From: Oenanthe sinensis
Lineage: Eukaryota; Streptophyta; Magnoliopsida; Apiales; Apiaceae
Assembly: GCA_028671895.1 (NCBI GenBank)
Contig: CM053802.1
Coordinates: 19,971,631 to 20,035,630, forward strand
Length of the DNA: 64,000 nucleotides
Reading direction: 5' to 3'
The notes beneath the pieces are model-generated. The model did no database searches. It worked only from the letters and a program-made list of their open reading frames with translations, and was not told the origin of the DNA. The position numbers and the translations under genes were made by a program. Shown here in pieces: positions 24,001-37,100 of the stretch. How positions within the stretch are numbered: position 1 is the stretch's first letter; each line of letters starts with the position of its first letter.

Positions 24001-26132
24001 ATATGAGAATAATCCCAATAGGTCATGGTCAAAATCGTACTCAATTTGAAGTTGACCTTGATTGACTTTTAATTGACTGAACAATCAATTATATCGATAT
24101 TACAGTCCAAAAAATGAAATCACCCAAAAATTATGAAAAAATATATATAATTCATTTTCAATATTCTAGTGACATTTCCCATGTTTAAAGTCATTTGGAC
24201 ATGTGTAGCTATTTCTTTGAGAAAAATATTGTTTTGTTGTCCTTATAACCCGAAATAATAATCGATAGCCGTTTGTCAGAAATAGTCGACGTTTGTACTA
24301 AAGTTTTGACTCAAAATATATTCAAACATAATATTCCTAAAACAATAATGACCATGAAATCCAAGGAATATTTTATTTTAATTAAAATTCAAATTATCCA
24401 AATAAATAAGACAATTAAGGGCTTTCGGGGTAAAATCTGTATTTTATATCTAGGTAAGACTTTTTTGAAGATAAATTGAACAAATATATTTAGAAAATAT
24501 ATTAAAAATATATTCTCTTGAAAACCTTTAAAAAGAACACTCTTTTAGATTGATAAAACAAACACTCTTTTAGATTGATAACACATTTTTTGTCTCGTAA
24601 AATCAGTGTTAAAATACTGTATTTATTCATCTTCAATATTTGCCTAAAAAATATAACATATGTAAATTATATTTGATTTTATCATTATTTTGATAAATCT
24701 TTTCTAGTTATATGTAAAGGGAAAATTATTTGGTTTCGTTTATAAATACAGTTTGACCAAGTTTGATTTTCTTCTCATTGATCGTCACTTCAAATAACCT
24801 AAGGGATGATTAGTATATTAATTAGTAACTTCATAACCCTAATTTAATTTATACTTATCTTTAAGAGAATATTAATCAAACTCTAATGAAAAAATGGGTA
24901 TCTCACAACTCCTCAATCCCAAAGTAACCCAATACCATCCCTAACCGCGTTTATTATTTTTATTAAATTAAATATCTTAATATTCTATAAAAATATTTTT
25001 GCGTGAGAAATGAAGATAAGATTATTTATTAGAATCATCACTCGAGATTTATGTCCTGGACCACTCCTAGGTAAATTAAGATTTGCTTGTTTGGTGTGAG
25101 TGGCTTGTTTAATGTCACGAGATATGACTTTTTATATTAAGCAAGGATATAATATGAGTGAGAAATTAATGTCAATTTCAATATTATTATTTTATTTTTA
25201 ATAATTAACATTATTAATAATATATATATGTATTTATTTAAATATTAATTATTAATAATGAAAAATTATATTTATATATTGCGCGCAATGCACGAGCTCA
25301 TGATTCTCGAGTTGAATCTCATTGTCTCCAATAACAAGAAGCTCAGCCTGATCATCCGCATTTATAGCACATTTGGCATTTCAATTTACAACCATCCTTA
25401 ATCTAATCCTTACAGTTACCACTTCCCCCTTTTATTTTACAAGATCATCATAATCATAGGGTATGAACCCCTGATTATCATGTATATCTTGATAATTGAT
25501 ATTCTCAGATTGCTATCATAATTGATTAGTATGAAGGGGAGTCGTTTGAGGTGGGAATTTTATAAATCCGTAGGTTAAAAATATTAGGTTCAATTTCTTG
25601 TATCTTTCATAAAGGAAATAAATTGGCAAAAACCAATGAGCGTTTATTTCATCAACTTTCGAGTTACGTAAAAATTTGAACGTCCTTATAATTAAATTAT
25701 ATTACAAAATTTAAAGGTAGCTAAAATATTCGTATTTGCTTCATTACTATGTAACTAAAAGTTACATAGTTAATTTTGATAAATAATTAACATTTTTGTA
25801 TCGGATATATCTATGTAACTTGTAATGATCATGGTGAACCTAAATAACTAATTTCTTCTTTATCCATGATCTTAGGTTCGACTCTTATTCACCCCCGAAA
25901 TTTGTTAGAACAAATATTTATTTGGAAAGTTAATTATAGATATGATTATTTCAAAAATCACATGTTTCGTACTAATTATAAAAATCTTAGATATTGGAGT
26001 TCTCTTATAATATTTGAATTTCATTTAGCCAAACATAAGCATCCAATTATATCCAACAAACTTCAAATTACGTAACTGGGTAACATTGGAACAAACGATA
26101 TCGTAACAAGAATGTCTCTACGACTTCTTAAG
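24001..26132. other. AT-rich intergenic DNA
   Basis: No gene found. A short direct repeat of AACACTCTTTTAGATTGATAA occurs at about 24536 and 24562. A GC-richer patch at 25290-25400 has a short open minus-strand stretch that matches no family I recognise. This is the 3' flank of the glucosyltransferase gene. Confidence 0.5.
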
Positions 26133-27037
26133 CTATCTAGCATCTTCTGACATTAGTTCAAGTATAGAATTAGTAAATGCGGCTACATTATTCATCATTC
26201 TTAATCTAGCTTCTTTTCCCATCATCCTTTCACTCACTTCCACTAATCTTTTATCTATTGTATCATCCTTCATCAAATTTTTCATACCAGTTTCCAAATC
26301 TTGATATCTGAATCCGCTTAATCTAATCCCTAGTCGCCAAACCTCGACAATGTACTTGCAATTTAGAAATTGATCACCAGCAAGCGGATAACATAACATC
26401 CGTTTCCCGCATTGTATCGCCTCAACTGTCGAATTCCACCCGCAATGTGTTAAGTAATATCTCACAGCTTTATGTTGTAGCACTTTTAGTTGTGGTGCCC
26501 ATGATACAATCTGGCCATATGGTGACACTCTTTTAATATATCCTGTTGGTAATCCATTCCGCCAGTTATCTCCTAGTACCCATATAAATGGTTGTGCCAA
26601 GGCTTCAAGAGCTAATGCTAGAGTTCTCACTTTCGTCTCTTCAATCGGGCTAACCCAACTTCCAAATGAAATGTACAAAACAGAAGCATCTTTTTGCTTA
26701 TCGAGCCAATCTAAGCAACTATGATCTTCTTCGCAAAAGCTGACATTTTTAGTTCTTCCGCCATCATTTATAAATCCAACTGGAAGAATTTGTGGGCAAC
26801 AATCACACACATTGTTAGTCTTAATTATTTTCCGTTGCTTGTTAGTCTCGCGATAATGATTCGGGTAACTGATTGCTAGGAGCCATTGAAGGGACTTAGA
26901 TCTATCCAATATTCTTGTCCAGAAATTGAATCTTGCTTGTCTTTGAGCTGATGTTCCAATTAACCATGGCAGATCTTCTGAACTCAAATTAGGCTCTACT
27001 GATTTCAAGAACATTGAACCTTGACATTGTGGATTAC
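26133..27037 (-). CDS. UGT82A1-like UDP-glycosyltransferase, exon 2 (donor-binding half)
   Basis: Second and last exon of a plant family-1 glycosyltransferase, residues 158-458. The acceptor splice site is ATGACAG before GTAATCC, so codon 158 (Gly) is split by the intron. SSEDLPWLIGT and LYISFGSWVSPI are typical of the UGT82 group. The PSPG sugar-nucleotide box runs from about W337 to Q380: WAPQLKVLQHKAV, then THCGWNST, then AGDQ. The usual small residue before the box's aromatic pair is Arg here (AVRYY). The gene stops at TAG 26133, giving a 458-residue protein, close to the usual UGT82A1 length. UGTs of this family move glucose from UDP-glucose to small molecules in the cytosol. The acceptor is unknown. 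Confidence 0.88.
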
Positions 27038-27168
27038 CTGTCATTTTGATTGTCAATAAAAATCAAATCTTGATGCCCGTTTAATTAACGTGCACACTTT
27101 TTAAATAAAATATAATAACATTAATTCTCCTCGAATATTACTTTAACAAAACTGATAGCTTGTAACTA

Positions 27169-28661
27169 CTCCCTCGGTCCCCTTTTACATATCCATTTTT
27201 GAAATGAATTTTGTCCTTAAATACATGTTCATTTCTATTTTCAAAACAAATATAGTGATATATGCACACCCTAAAAAATTTTATGCACACTCTTTACTTG
27301 TTTTAGACTAAATTACCCTTAACTTATTTCTTTATCTTATGTTCCATTAATTTTTTTCTTAATCATATAATCTATTGTGTTTATAAATTTTTGTTTCGAT
27401 AGTCGAATTTGATAACTGGATTATTATGAATTTAATTTTAATATTTTTATAATTTAATATTTTCATAGATTTTAATATTTTTATAATATAAATTTAATAT
27501 TTATAAATTTAATATTTTTATAGATTTTAATATTTTTATAATTTTTTCTAGTTTTATATCGAGACAACATAAAGTTTTTTTATTACATTTAATATTTCAT
27601 GTCAATACATTTTTTAAAAAAATTATATTAGCACACTAATTTTTTTTAAAACAATTTATAGTAAACTCGAGTCAAACTTGATTAACTTATTGATCATTAT
27701 CTTATGTTCAAACAACTATTTGTACAATGCTCATTCTAGTTTTTTTGCAACTGATTATGAAACTCTCGAGTTCGAGTTCAAATTGAATAATTTGTTTACT
27801 AATATTATTTATTAATTTTATATAGGGTATTTATAAAATACCCATTTTGATTTTTTTTTCGAATTTACTATCTCTTGAAATTGTTTTGCAAAAATACGTT
27901 CTACAACTAAAATTAATCAAATGCAACTTTTTTATCTACAATTTGTAACCAAGAAAGTAAAAAAATATTGATATTTTTCAAAAAAAAAACCTTTTATATT
28001 TTATGTGTTTTATTATTTATTTTTAAAATGCTCATTGGTTATTATTATAGAATTAAATTTTTATCCAACCAATTTATTGTCTTAGAAAATTAGATTATAA
28101 GAATTTTAAAAATAATTAAAAATTAATTTTTAAATATTATTCCTACATTATTCTCTAAAAATATTTGATTTTTTGATTTTTTTTCTGGAAGAGAAATTAT
28201 AATTATGAAGAAAAAATGAATAATAATTCAAATAAATTGTTTTAAATATGTATCTTACATATTAACATGTCGGTTATTTAAATTAACAATTTTTGTATTA
28301 AAATATTAGCTCAAAGGTATGAAAATTATAAACATAGTAAGCACGTAGAGAAATAAAAATATAGTGAAGATGTGTGAAAAGAAAGGTAATAGAAAAATGA
28401 CTAGGTAGAGAGGGTAATTTAATCCAAAACAAGATAAGGGTGTGCATAAATAATTTTAGGGTGTGCATATATCACTACATTTTTCCAAAACTATCCCTAT
28501 ATTTATTGTTTTCAAGGTTTGACTTATTTAAAACTTAATTGTATTATCATTTTCCAAGACAATTATTAAGGGTATGCATAGGAAAAATTTGTTCAATTAA
28601 CTTTTTCTTAATATGTGTAACAACTTTTTCAAAATGAACATTTAAATAGGAATGGAGGGAA
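27169..28661. mobile_element. Stowaway-type MITE split by another element
   Basis: Left end CTCCCTCGGTCCCCTTTTAC after TA at 27167-27168. The right end (AATGGAGGGAA) is followed by TA. Outside the nested element at 27253-28477 only about 270 bases remain, the normal size of a Stowaway MITE. Confidence 0.65.
27253..28477. mobile_element. Non-autonomous TIR element, copy 1 (hAT-like)
   Basis: Long inverted repeats. The left starts TAGTGATATATGCACACCC and continues to AGACTAAATTACCCT. The right mirrors it (AGGGTAATTTAATCCAAAAC, then GGGTGTGCATATATCACTA). The start TAGTG fits hAT termini. The same family occurs at 47399-48951. No coding capacity is seen. Confidence 0.65.
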
Positions 28662-29007
28662 TAATAAACTAAAGAAGGAATTATAATCACCATGACTAAT
28701 GGTATGAATCATATGATTGCTTTCTATATACAAAGTAATAACAATGTAATACTCAAGTTGTAATTGACTTCTAACAGTATTATCGTGTTCAGAGTTCCAG
28801 TAATTGTTGTAATAATTTGTACGTAATTATTTAAAGGTTAATATAACAATTTTTTTATATCAATAAAGAGAGACATGTCATTTATCCCAATTTAAAATAA
28901 TTTTTTGAAATGTTCACTTATCAATTAAAAAACACCAATAACAGTAATCCACAATCACTTATCATAATTTTCACCATTTACGATATTAAAACGAGACTGT
29001 CCTACTA

Positions 29008-29242
29008 CTCCGTCCCAAAATATCCCTTCGCATTTGGCACGCATGTTAATGTGACCAAATAATTCCGTAATTTATTTTTTTAATTTTTTTTGTAAATAAA
29101 AAAATTAAATATCAAATTTTTATTTACAAAAAAAATTAAAATAGTTTAAAGATTATCAAATTTTTGTTTACAAAAAAATTTAAAAATAGTTTAAAATGTG
29201 AAAATGAATTCTCTGAATATTTAAAAAAATTAGGATGGAGGG
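29008..29242. mobile_element. Stowaway-type MITE
   Basis: Left CTCCGTCCCAAAATATCCC after TA, right TTAGGATGGAGGGA. The interior is AT-rich with an inverted ATTTACAAAAAAAATT motif. Size about 235 bases. Confidence 0.6.
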
Positions 29243-29539
29243 AATCCTTCTTAATTTATTAATTTGATATGTATGTTATACTAAAGTCAAAATCAAAAAT
29301 GTGAAAATGAATTCTCTGAAATCCTGTACATGTTAAAAGCTACTTTTATGCAGAATTTAATACAGTTTTGATAACCGTCCTTAACCCTCCCGTACTTGGT
29401 ACCTTTGATAGTTTGTGAATTCTACGTTAACTTCAAATTTATGACAAAACAGTTACGTTACCCATGAATAAATTCACACACCTAGCTTCCTTTAAAAAAA
29501 ATCATAATACTTATAGTCACAGTTAAACCAAAATATATA

Positions 29540-29718
29540 CTCTATCTGTTTTAAAATATATCTCTTTTAATTGCTTAACATATATTTTAAAATAATTTAA
29601 CCATATAATTAGAATTATGATTTTTATTTTTTTTATGAATAAATATAATCAATATTATTATATTATTTTATAATACATGTCAAAATGTCAAGCGACATAT
29701 ATTTTAAAATAAAGGGAA
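29540..29718. mobile_element. Stowaway-type MITE, decayed ends
   Basis: Left CTCTATCTGTTTTAAAATAT and right ATATTTTAAAATAAAGGGAA are inverted copies, with TA on each side. About 180 bases. Confidence 0.55.
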
Positions 29719-30223
29719 TATATATATATAGTTAATTCTTCTTTTTTAATTAAAATAAATATGTTAAACTTTATTTCAAAAAAATTGTCCATATATATAA
29801 TTCACATGATCAATTTTATATTAATTAATACATGAGATTTTAGTTATGGCCAATTGGACATAGATATAATGAGAGAGAAGTATGAAATAATATATTAAGT
29901 TTGACCAGAATCTCACTAACATGCTTGCGAGTACTTCGGGTCTGTTTTTAAATTATTTATTCCCTCTGGTAGTTTGAGTTTATGTTTACTTGAATAGAGT
30001 GATGCAGAGGAATGTAATAAAATTTATATTTTTATTTGAGAATGGTAGAGAGAAATATTTATAATTTATCAATTTTTTATAATTTTAAAAATAATATTTC
30101 ATTCTCATTCTTTAACATTTTACTTGCCCTCTTTCTTTAGAAAATTTTTACTATTTGTGATTGTAAACTAGTCTTTCCTGATTCGTCCTTACATTTTTGT
30201 CCGTAAACTATTCGGTCTTATTA

Positions 30224-30912
30224 TAGATAAAACTGCAACCGCATATCTTCTGTTTTAAAAATTGAAAACCGCAACCGAACTATCAGTTTCGGTTTTAAAA
30301 ATGTCGGTTCGATTTTAATCGGTTCGGTTTCGATTATAAAACCGAATAAAATCAAAATAAAATAAAAATAGATTACAATTTAAATAAAAAAAAAAATCTT
30401 TGATAAATCTACAGATGAGTGTCCATAGTAAGGTTAAAAGAACGTACTAGAGTAGAATTCACTATAATCTACACCAGTTTGATTATATGGACGGTGCCAT
30501 AACTCACAGTAAACTTCTGTTCATTACCAAACCAGCTATAATATGTCATGACAAAATTTATATATGTAAAATTATTAAACTGAAACATAACAGAAATATA
30601 ACTAATATAGGTACACTATAGCTATAGGATCAAATTACAGAAAGTTCCAATACATGTATTAGTATATTAGGCTCATAATTAATTTTAAAATTTTATATAA
30701 ATTAATTATAATAAATTTATTTATTTTAATAAAATCGATTCGTTTTGGTATTTTTCAGTTCGGTTTTATCCTATAACCGAAACCGCAACCGATCAAACGG
30801 TTCGGTTTTTAATTTTTCAATTTCGATTTAATACCGATCAATTTTTATCGATTTTTACCGATTTCGGTTCGGTTTTGATTTTGGTTTTGATTCTGTTGTT
30901 TACTCAACCCTA
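30224..30912. mobile_element. Internally deleted hAT related to the 16698-20946 element
   Basis: 689 bases. The right end reverse-complemented (TAGGGTTGAGTAAACAACAG, then CCGAACCGAAATCGG) matches the left end of the 4.2-kb hAT. The left end (AACTGCAACCGCAT, then AATAGATTACAATTTAAATAA) matches its right end, so it lies in the opposite direction and keeps only the termini. No clear 8-bp duplication remains. Confidence 0.75.
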
Positions 30913-31262
30913 CCCAACATTCTATGTATTCATGTAATATTATTCTATCATTTTTCTTTACATTTCTTTTGTATACACTACTCCTTAATAATTCAAGAAA
31001 TTACTAAAACTAAAACTCCATACTATCAAACACTAATATACCCCATATCCTGTGCAAATATATGAGTAACTTAGAAGCATAAATCACTCAATCTGTCAAG
31101 CTTTGAGAGAAATTACATGCTACAGGGGATTGTTTCCTTAAAGACTTGGAATTTGAAAGTAGGATAATAATGTACGAACATTGCTATCCCAAAAGTTTCT
31201 CTACAAGATTCATATGCACAGAAAATATATAGAGAGCGAGAGAGCAAAGAACAGAAACTCAC

Positions 31263-31734
31263 CTGTTTTAGAAATAAAGCCAGTTCGGATCATATCGGGT
31301 ATTGCTGTAATCAAGTGATAAGTCTCCACCATAGCGGGCCAAAAGCCAGCTACTTGTATTCCACACCGCACCCCAACTTTGATAGCCCATGAGGCTAACA
31401 AATCTACAACAAAACATGCAATTACTCCCCCATCTTTTCGAGATTTCTCTACAATTTTTTCCAGATACAGGGGCATAACATTTTCCATGGCCCTTTCCAA
31501 TGCAAAGAAGTCCCGAGGACTTCCTTCTTCAATCCCGTCCGGTATCCCCATAAACGAAATATCAGTCCTTCTGCTGATTTGATTCGATATCGAACGATGA
31601 ATAAATTCTGTAGTCACAACTACAGGTTCGAAACCCTGACTAGCAAGAACAGAAGCTAAATTAATAATCGGAGTAACGTGGCCTTGTGCCGGATAAGGAA
31701 CTATAATGATTTTTGCTCTCTTTTGGTTGGTCAT
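31263..31734 (-). CDS. UGT82A1-like UDP-glycosyltransferase, exon 1 (acceptor-binding half)
   Basis: First exon, residues 1-158, start ATG at 31734. IIIVPYPAQGHVTPIINLAS holds the catalytic His19 and ACFVVDLLASWA holds the partner Asp111, the dyad that activates the acceptor in plant UGTs. FWPAMVETYHLITAIPDMIR is typical of the UGT82 group. The exon ends at G31263 before GTGAGT. Spliced to 27037 the frame stays open to the stop, and I see no disabling change. It is the only apparently intact host gene of the window. All neighbours are transposons. The closest relative by memory of family features is Arabidopsis UGT82A1; orthology is not proven. Confidence 0.88.
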
Positions 31735-31808
31735 GATTGTAGCCCTCTAGCTACAAGCAACTCGGGGGGGTTTAAATATGAGGAAAAAAACAACTTGGTT
31801 CATTCTCA

Positions 31809-31816
31809 ATTTATAT
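31809..31816 (-). promoter_or_regulatory. Possible TATA box of the UGT gene
   Basis: Minus strand ATATAAAT, about 75 bases before ATG 31734, leaving room for a short 5' leader. A T/C-rich stretch follows. Based on motif and spacing only. Confidence 0.4.
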
Positions 31817-33315
31817 CCTGCACTACTTGATGAGGAGAATAAAAAAGATAAATTACTCCATGTTTTTATTGTGGTGCGTAACTGCTTATTTGGCTGTTTA
31901 TATTTGCTTAAATATATAGTTTCATGTCCATGGAAAGTAGTTGCAACCAGCAATTATCTTTTCAGTGAAACTAGTATTTTGTTTGGTTTAAAAGAATAAA
32001 ATTGTATAATTATTCTATTTGTTTGAATAAATTGTATATTAAGGATATTTGTTGTTATTACAGATAAAATAAGAGTTTATTTAACTTAACTAATTACACG
32101 AGGGATGAGTATTTATCGTAATAGCTAGCTTTCTTTGTATGGAAATTTTATTTATAAAATCATAATAAAATTAATTTATTAATAACATTTATTTCAAAAT
32201 TTAATTTATTTATAAATTCTCAAATTATTTCAATTTCTTGAGAAATTTGTAGATTTTTATGATAAATAAAGTTCACCATAGTGCTACCCTTGTTGTAATA
32301 ATAGAACTATCTCTATTATCGTTACTAATTGTAACTCTTTTTTTCACTTTTAATTTTATCCAAAAACTTTTAGTCTTTTACTGTATATTTACTCTGTAGT
32401 CACAAACCAATCACCTACTTTTTATACTTAAATATGATAGCCATTCTTTTATTTAACTAATCTCATTTTGATAATGATATTTTTTATATGGGCTTATTTG
32501 ACCTTATGGCACAGTATAAAAAAGAATCCAGTACTCTTATTTTCATACATTTATTTATAAAAATAGGAGGTGTATAATTTTCATACATTGTTGTGAATAT
32601 ATCTTAATTTAATTTTATGGTTGAAAATCTAGAAAAATTAGTAAAAGATTCTTCTTATCGTGTGCCTAGTGGCAGAGGTTAAACAAACCATTTATATATT
32701 ATAGTCCATTTATTTGATTTCTTCTTCCTAAGCCGAACATAATGAAGGCATTCTACCATTAATCATGTGCATTTATTTTTTATGATTAATCATGTCATGT
32801 GCATGTGCATTTTCATTTTTAATATTGTTAAAACTAGTTGATTGTCAAAAATTGTAATATAATTTTCTTGGGCAACTGAGTGCGGATTTTGTGAAAATTA
32901 AAATCTTAAAAAAAACATATATAACAGCAAAATATACAATAACAATTGAGTCATTCAAGGTTGCAACTGTTACCGCATAAATTGCATTTAAAATAGTGCA
33001 AATTTAATTTGGGCACATGTGACAAAAATGGTGAACAACCTGAATAGAACCCACTGACAGCACAATGTCAGTTGTAAACTGATTATGACATAATGACAAG
33101 TTGGTCAATCTAAACTACCTATATAGGAGTAGTGTATAGATTCTGCGGGCTGGTGCAAGCGTGTATGTAAACTATTGGCTGTGCAGCCGGTAGCCGGTTA
33201 ATTACTAATTAGCTTTAGACTTGATTGACTGAATTGAATTTTCATGATTCCAATTGTAAAAGGATAATTACTTTACATAAAAATGATTTAAATGTAAAAT
33301 TTGATATTATATATA
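31817..33315. other. Upstream flank of the UGT gene
   Basis: AT-rich, no coding frame recognised. It should contain the UGT promoter. No named cis-element stands out apart from AT tracts and CACATGTGAC near 33015, an E/G-box-like motif. Confidence 0.45.
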
Positions 33316-35260
33316 CTAGCTTATAGCCCGTGTGATGCACCGGATCTTTTAATATTTTAATATTTTATAATTACATTTTAATAAATTTTTATATTTTTAT
33401 CATTAGTTTTTCAGTAATTAACACATTAACATACAATTTAAACTATAAAAGAGAAACTAATTTATATGAAAAAATATTATTATATTATTAGTTATATTAA
33501 TTAGTTTATACGATAAAAAATTTTACCCGATTCAAAATTATTTATTATTAATATAAATATTATAAGTCTCATAAGATTCAACAAATTATACCGATATATG
33601 TTTGATGAGACTCGAAATGTGAGTTAACAGTTGTGGAAAGGAGTTTAAAATTAAAATAAATAAATATTTCACATTGTTTAAAATACTTAGATTTTAAATT
33701 AAATTATTTTATCCTTAATATCTTGAAAAGAAATAAAGTAATGATAAAAAATTTATCGTTGTAGTGAGATAAAAATTATAAGTGTATAGTAACTAAAAAA
33801 TTTAAATAAATTATAATCAAATAAATATTGTTTGTATAATTAATTGATTACAATATTTGAATGTATAATCCAACTTAATAAATATTTCAATAAGGTAATA
33901 CTCGATAAATTGATAATCTAAATTAATTAATAATTATTTGTAGTCCTGACTCGAATTTTATATAATAAATTAATAATTCAAATAAAAAATGGAGTTGTTC
34001 TAGGAAGAAAGGTGGCTGCAATTGAGGAATTGTAATTAGAATATTAGATTATCTAGTTTTGTAGGAACAGATTGCAAAATAAGATTATCTTCAAATTATT
34101 TTCTCCGTCTTGAATTTTACATAATAAATAAATTAATATATGATAATTTGAAAATTTAAATTAATTAATAATTTTTTGTAGTCCGGACTCGAATTTTATA
34201 TAATAAATTAAATAATTCAAGCAAAGAATGGAGTTGTTAAGTTGGGTGAAATTTGAGAATTGTAATTTGAATATAAGAGTATGTAGTTTTGTAGAATACA
34301 GTTTATAAAATAAAATTATTTAAAAATTATTTGCTCCCGGCTCAAATTTTATGTAATAAATAAATTATTATTGGATAATTTGATAATTTAATTAATTAAT
34401 ATTTTTTGGTAGTCTCAACTCGAATTTTATACAATAAATTAATAATTCAAGTACTAAAAGGAGTTATTTTAAAAAGAAGTTGAGTGGTATTGAGGAATTA
34501 CAATTAGAATATAAGAGTCTGGAGTTTTGTAGGATACAGTTTGCAAGATATAAGTTTATTTTAAAATTATTTACATTTATTTTTTTAGGAAATTGTTTAT
34601 AATTTGATCGGTGATTAAATTAATATATTTAGATTTTATTTGGTATAAAATTTATATAAATAGAAGAATAATAATATTATATCATTCATGAGATTTAATT
34701 AATCAGTTGTTATTTTAAAAGTTAAAATAGTTTAATTAATGATAAAATTATAATATTTGTGAGATTCGATTATGAGTGACAATTTTAAATGAATTTGATA
34801 GTTTGAAGATGATTAAATTGAGATGTTTAGATTGTATTTAGTATATAATTTTAGTAAAATTTCATATAGATAAAAGAATAATAATGTTATATGATTAATG
34901 AGATATAATTAAATTTGTTGTTATTTAAAATGAATTAAAGAGTGTGAGTAGTGGAGAAACTGAATTATGTTGAGTGTGGACATATCACGTAATAAATTTA
35001 TATTCATTATTTTTCTAAAATATATATCATTAGTGAGATATAATCAAATTGGTTGTTATTTTAAATGAATTAAAGAGTTTGAGTAGTGGAGAAACTGAAT
35101 AAATAAATAAGAAGTAGTTGAGTCTCGATATATCACGTAATATATTTATATTAATTATTTTTCTAAAATAAATAATATGTATTTTTTTGGAAAACATTTT
35201 AATTTTTTTTAGAAAGTATTAACCAACCATACCAAATCAAGGATAATAGTATAGTATAGA
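33316..35260 (-). mobile_element. Non-autonomous Helitron, copy 1
   Basis: On the minus strand it begins TCTATACTATACTATTATCC (after A at 35261 complement) and ends with a hairpin near 33328-33343 (CCGGTGCATCACACGG) followed by a short spacer and CTAG at 33316-33319, next to T. These are the three marks of Helitrons: TC start, 3' hairpin, CTAG end, inserted between A and T. Inside are repeated modules such as CTCGAATTTTATA at about 33950, 34190 and 34420. No Rep/helicase coding is seen. Confidence 0.8.
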
Positions 35261-35497
35261 TTAAACAATTAAATGTTAAATAATTAATTACATTGCGTTA
35301 CATTAATTTAGAGAGCATTAATTATCTAGTAATTAAAAAGATTAAATTGTCGATTTTATTATATATATAATTCAATATCACGCCTTTCTTCCTGATTTTT
35401 TAAACCTCATTCCTTCGTGATATACTCACAACTCACACATCTCTTCTCTCAACACATATTACAAAATACATGTTCTTTTTATCCACGAATTATAAGT

Positions 35498-36732
35498 TGT
35501 AAATGCACACCTAGAGGGGGGTGAATAGGTGTTATGGCTAACAATGACCAATTTTAATTTTACCGAGTTATTAAGCCTGTCAGCTAGCTAAGATTGATTA
35601 ACAGACACTGTCAGCTGCTATATGCAATGCAGTACAGAAAAAGTAAATAACACCAAGACTTTTAGCCAGGTTCGACCCCTAATCCCCTATGGTCTACGTC
35701 CTGGTCCCCTACCAACTGGTAAGAGAGAATATTATTAATCAATGAACAACCGATTACAAGATTACAATAATATTCCTCCCATATTCCCTTGCAACTGATA
35801 CTAGCTTGCTGAAACCCCTGTTCTTTCGAACTCTCTAGCTCTCTAAGCACTATACTACCCTAGTACATCCTTCTCTAGCTATCTAGTTCCCAAATCCTGT
35901 TTCACAAGCTCAATATCCAGCCACAACCAATTACACCTTGAACAATACAAGTGAATAAAGATACAACTCAAACTATAAGCTCTCTAACGTATATATATAA
36001 GTATATAGAATACTAGAGCTCAAAGATATTTGCTAAGAACGTTTTTAGTTTGAGAAGAAGTGTGTATATATGTTTCAAATCAGTTTAGCTTCACTTCCTT
36101 TTCTTAGAGAAAAACTATACACACTTGTATATATATATATTCGATTTTATCAAACCAAAACTAACGTTGAAATTACAACGTTTGAATTAGTTAAGATAAG
36201 GTACGTATATATATTTAAAAGTACGTATATTGAGGATAAATAAGATGATAGAACCGTTTGAAATCAGCCTCAATATAGTATAGATAAGAGTTGGTTTTAG
36301 AAGATAAGTTTTAGTCAAACTCCAACTCCTATTAAATAGGAAAATTAATTTGAATATTAAAATGTGTTTGAATTTGATAAAACTGAGCCCTAATATAATG
36401 TATAACCATATATATATTAGATAGACTCGTACAAGTAAGATCCTATAAATTCTCCAAGAAAATCGGACTTCCTTGCAAATCAAACAGTTTCTGCGTTCCA
36501 GTGCCAGCTTGCTGATACAACCTGTTACCATGCTGTCAGCTTGCTGAAACACTCTGTTTTCCTTCTTTCAGCTTGCTGTCAATGTACTACAACTATATTA
36601 TACTGATAAAACATGTCAGTAAACTAATACCTGCAAAACCAAGTTAGTACATGTATAACAGCTTGCTATTTTATATCATATACAAGCTTTCAGCTTGCTA
36701 ACAGTGTGATCATCAAAATCTAAAGGGTTTCA
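35498..36732 (-). repeat. Copia-C 3' LTR
   Basis: 1235 bases, plus strand TGTAAATGCACACC to AAAGGGTTTCA. Six copies of AGCTTGCT. A 121-codon hydrophobic minus frame occurs identically in both LTRs and is probably chance. Confidence 0.95.
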
Positions 36733-36733
36733 A

Positions 36734-36746
36734 TCTCCCCCTTTTT
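36734..36746 (-). other. Copia-C polypurine tract
   Basis: Minus strand AAAAAGGGGGAGA, directly upstream of the 3' LTR on the element strand. Confidence 0.85.
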
Positions 36747-37100
36747 GATGATTATCACCAAAATAATTTAGGAGAATAATTACTCCCCCTAAATACCTGC
36801 AATCTTGTAAACACAGATATAAAATTGCAAATAAAATACACTAGGCATTTAACAGATAAGATTTAAAACCAAATCCATAGCATATCATGATAATACATGC
36901 ATACTAGCATGCAACCAACAAAAATTATCCAAAATAACCAAGTACCAAAAACCAGCAAATATTCAAGTACCACAAATACCAGCAAAAATTAACAAGTCTA
37001 TCATGCTTGAAATTAAAACTTAAAACTGATCCCAACCCAGCCTAATTAACCCAGCCTAATTCTCCTAAAATACTCCCCCTTAATCATTAAAAAGGAATAT

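Larger units (their letters stand above)
27038..31262 (-). other. UGT intron, 4.2 kb, filled with transposons
   Basis: The donor is AAAACAG/GTGAGT at 31263/31262 and the acceptor ATGACAG at 27038. It holds five elements: a Stowaway-type element with a nested TIR element, two more Stowaway-type MITEs and an internally deleted hAT. The remaining DNA is AT-rich with no open frame of note. One intron at this place is common in plant UGTs, but this length is unusual. Confidence 0.85.

Noticed and set aside
25290..25400. Short open minus-strand stretch in a GC-richer patch, considered as a gene fragment or a third Helitron end (GCGCGCAATGCACGAG)
   Set aside because: No family recognised, no stem matching the Helitron hairpin and no CTAG at the right distance.
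36187..36552. 121-codon hydrophobic ORF on the minus strand, repeated identically at 45079-45444
   Set aside because: It lies wholly inside the two LTRs of Copia-C and is identical only because the LTRs are. Composition is that of AT-rich DNA (Ile, Leu, Tyr, Phe). No domain.
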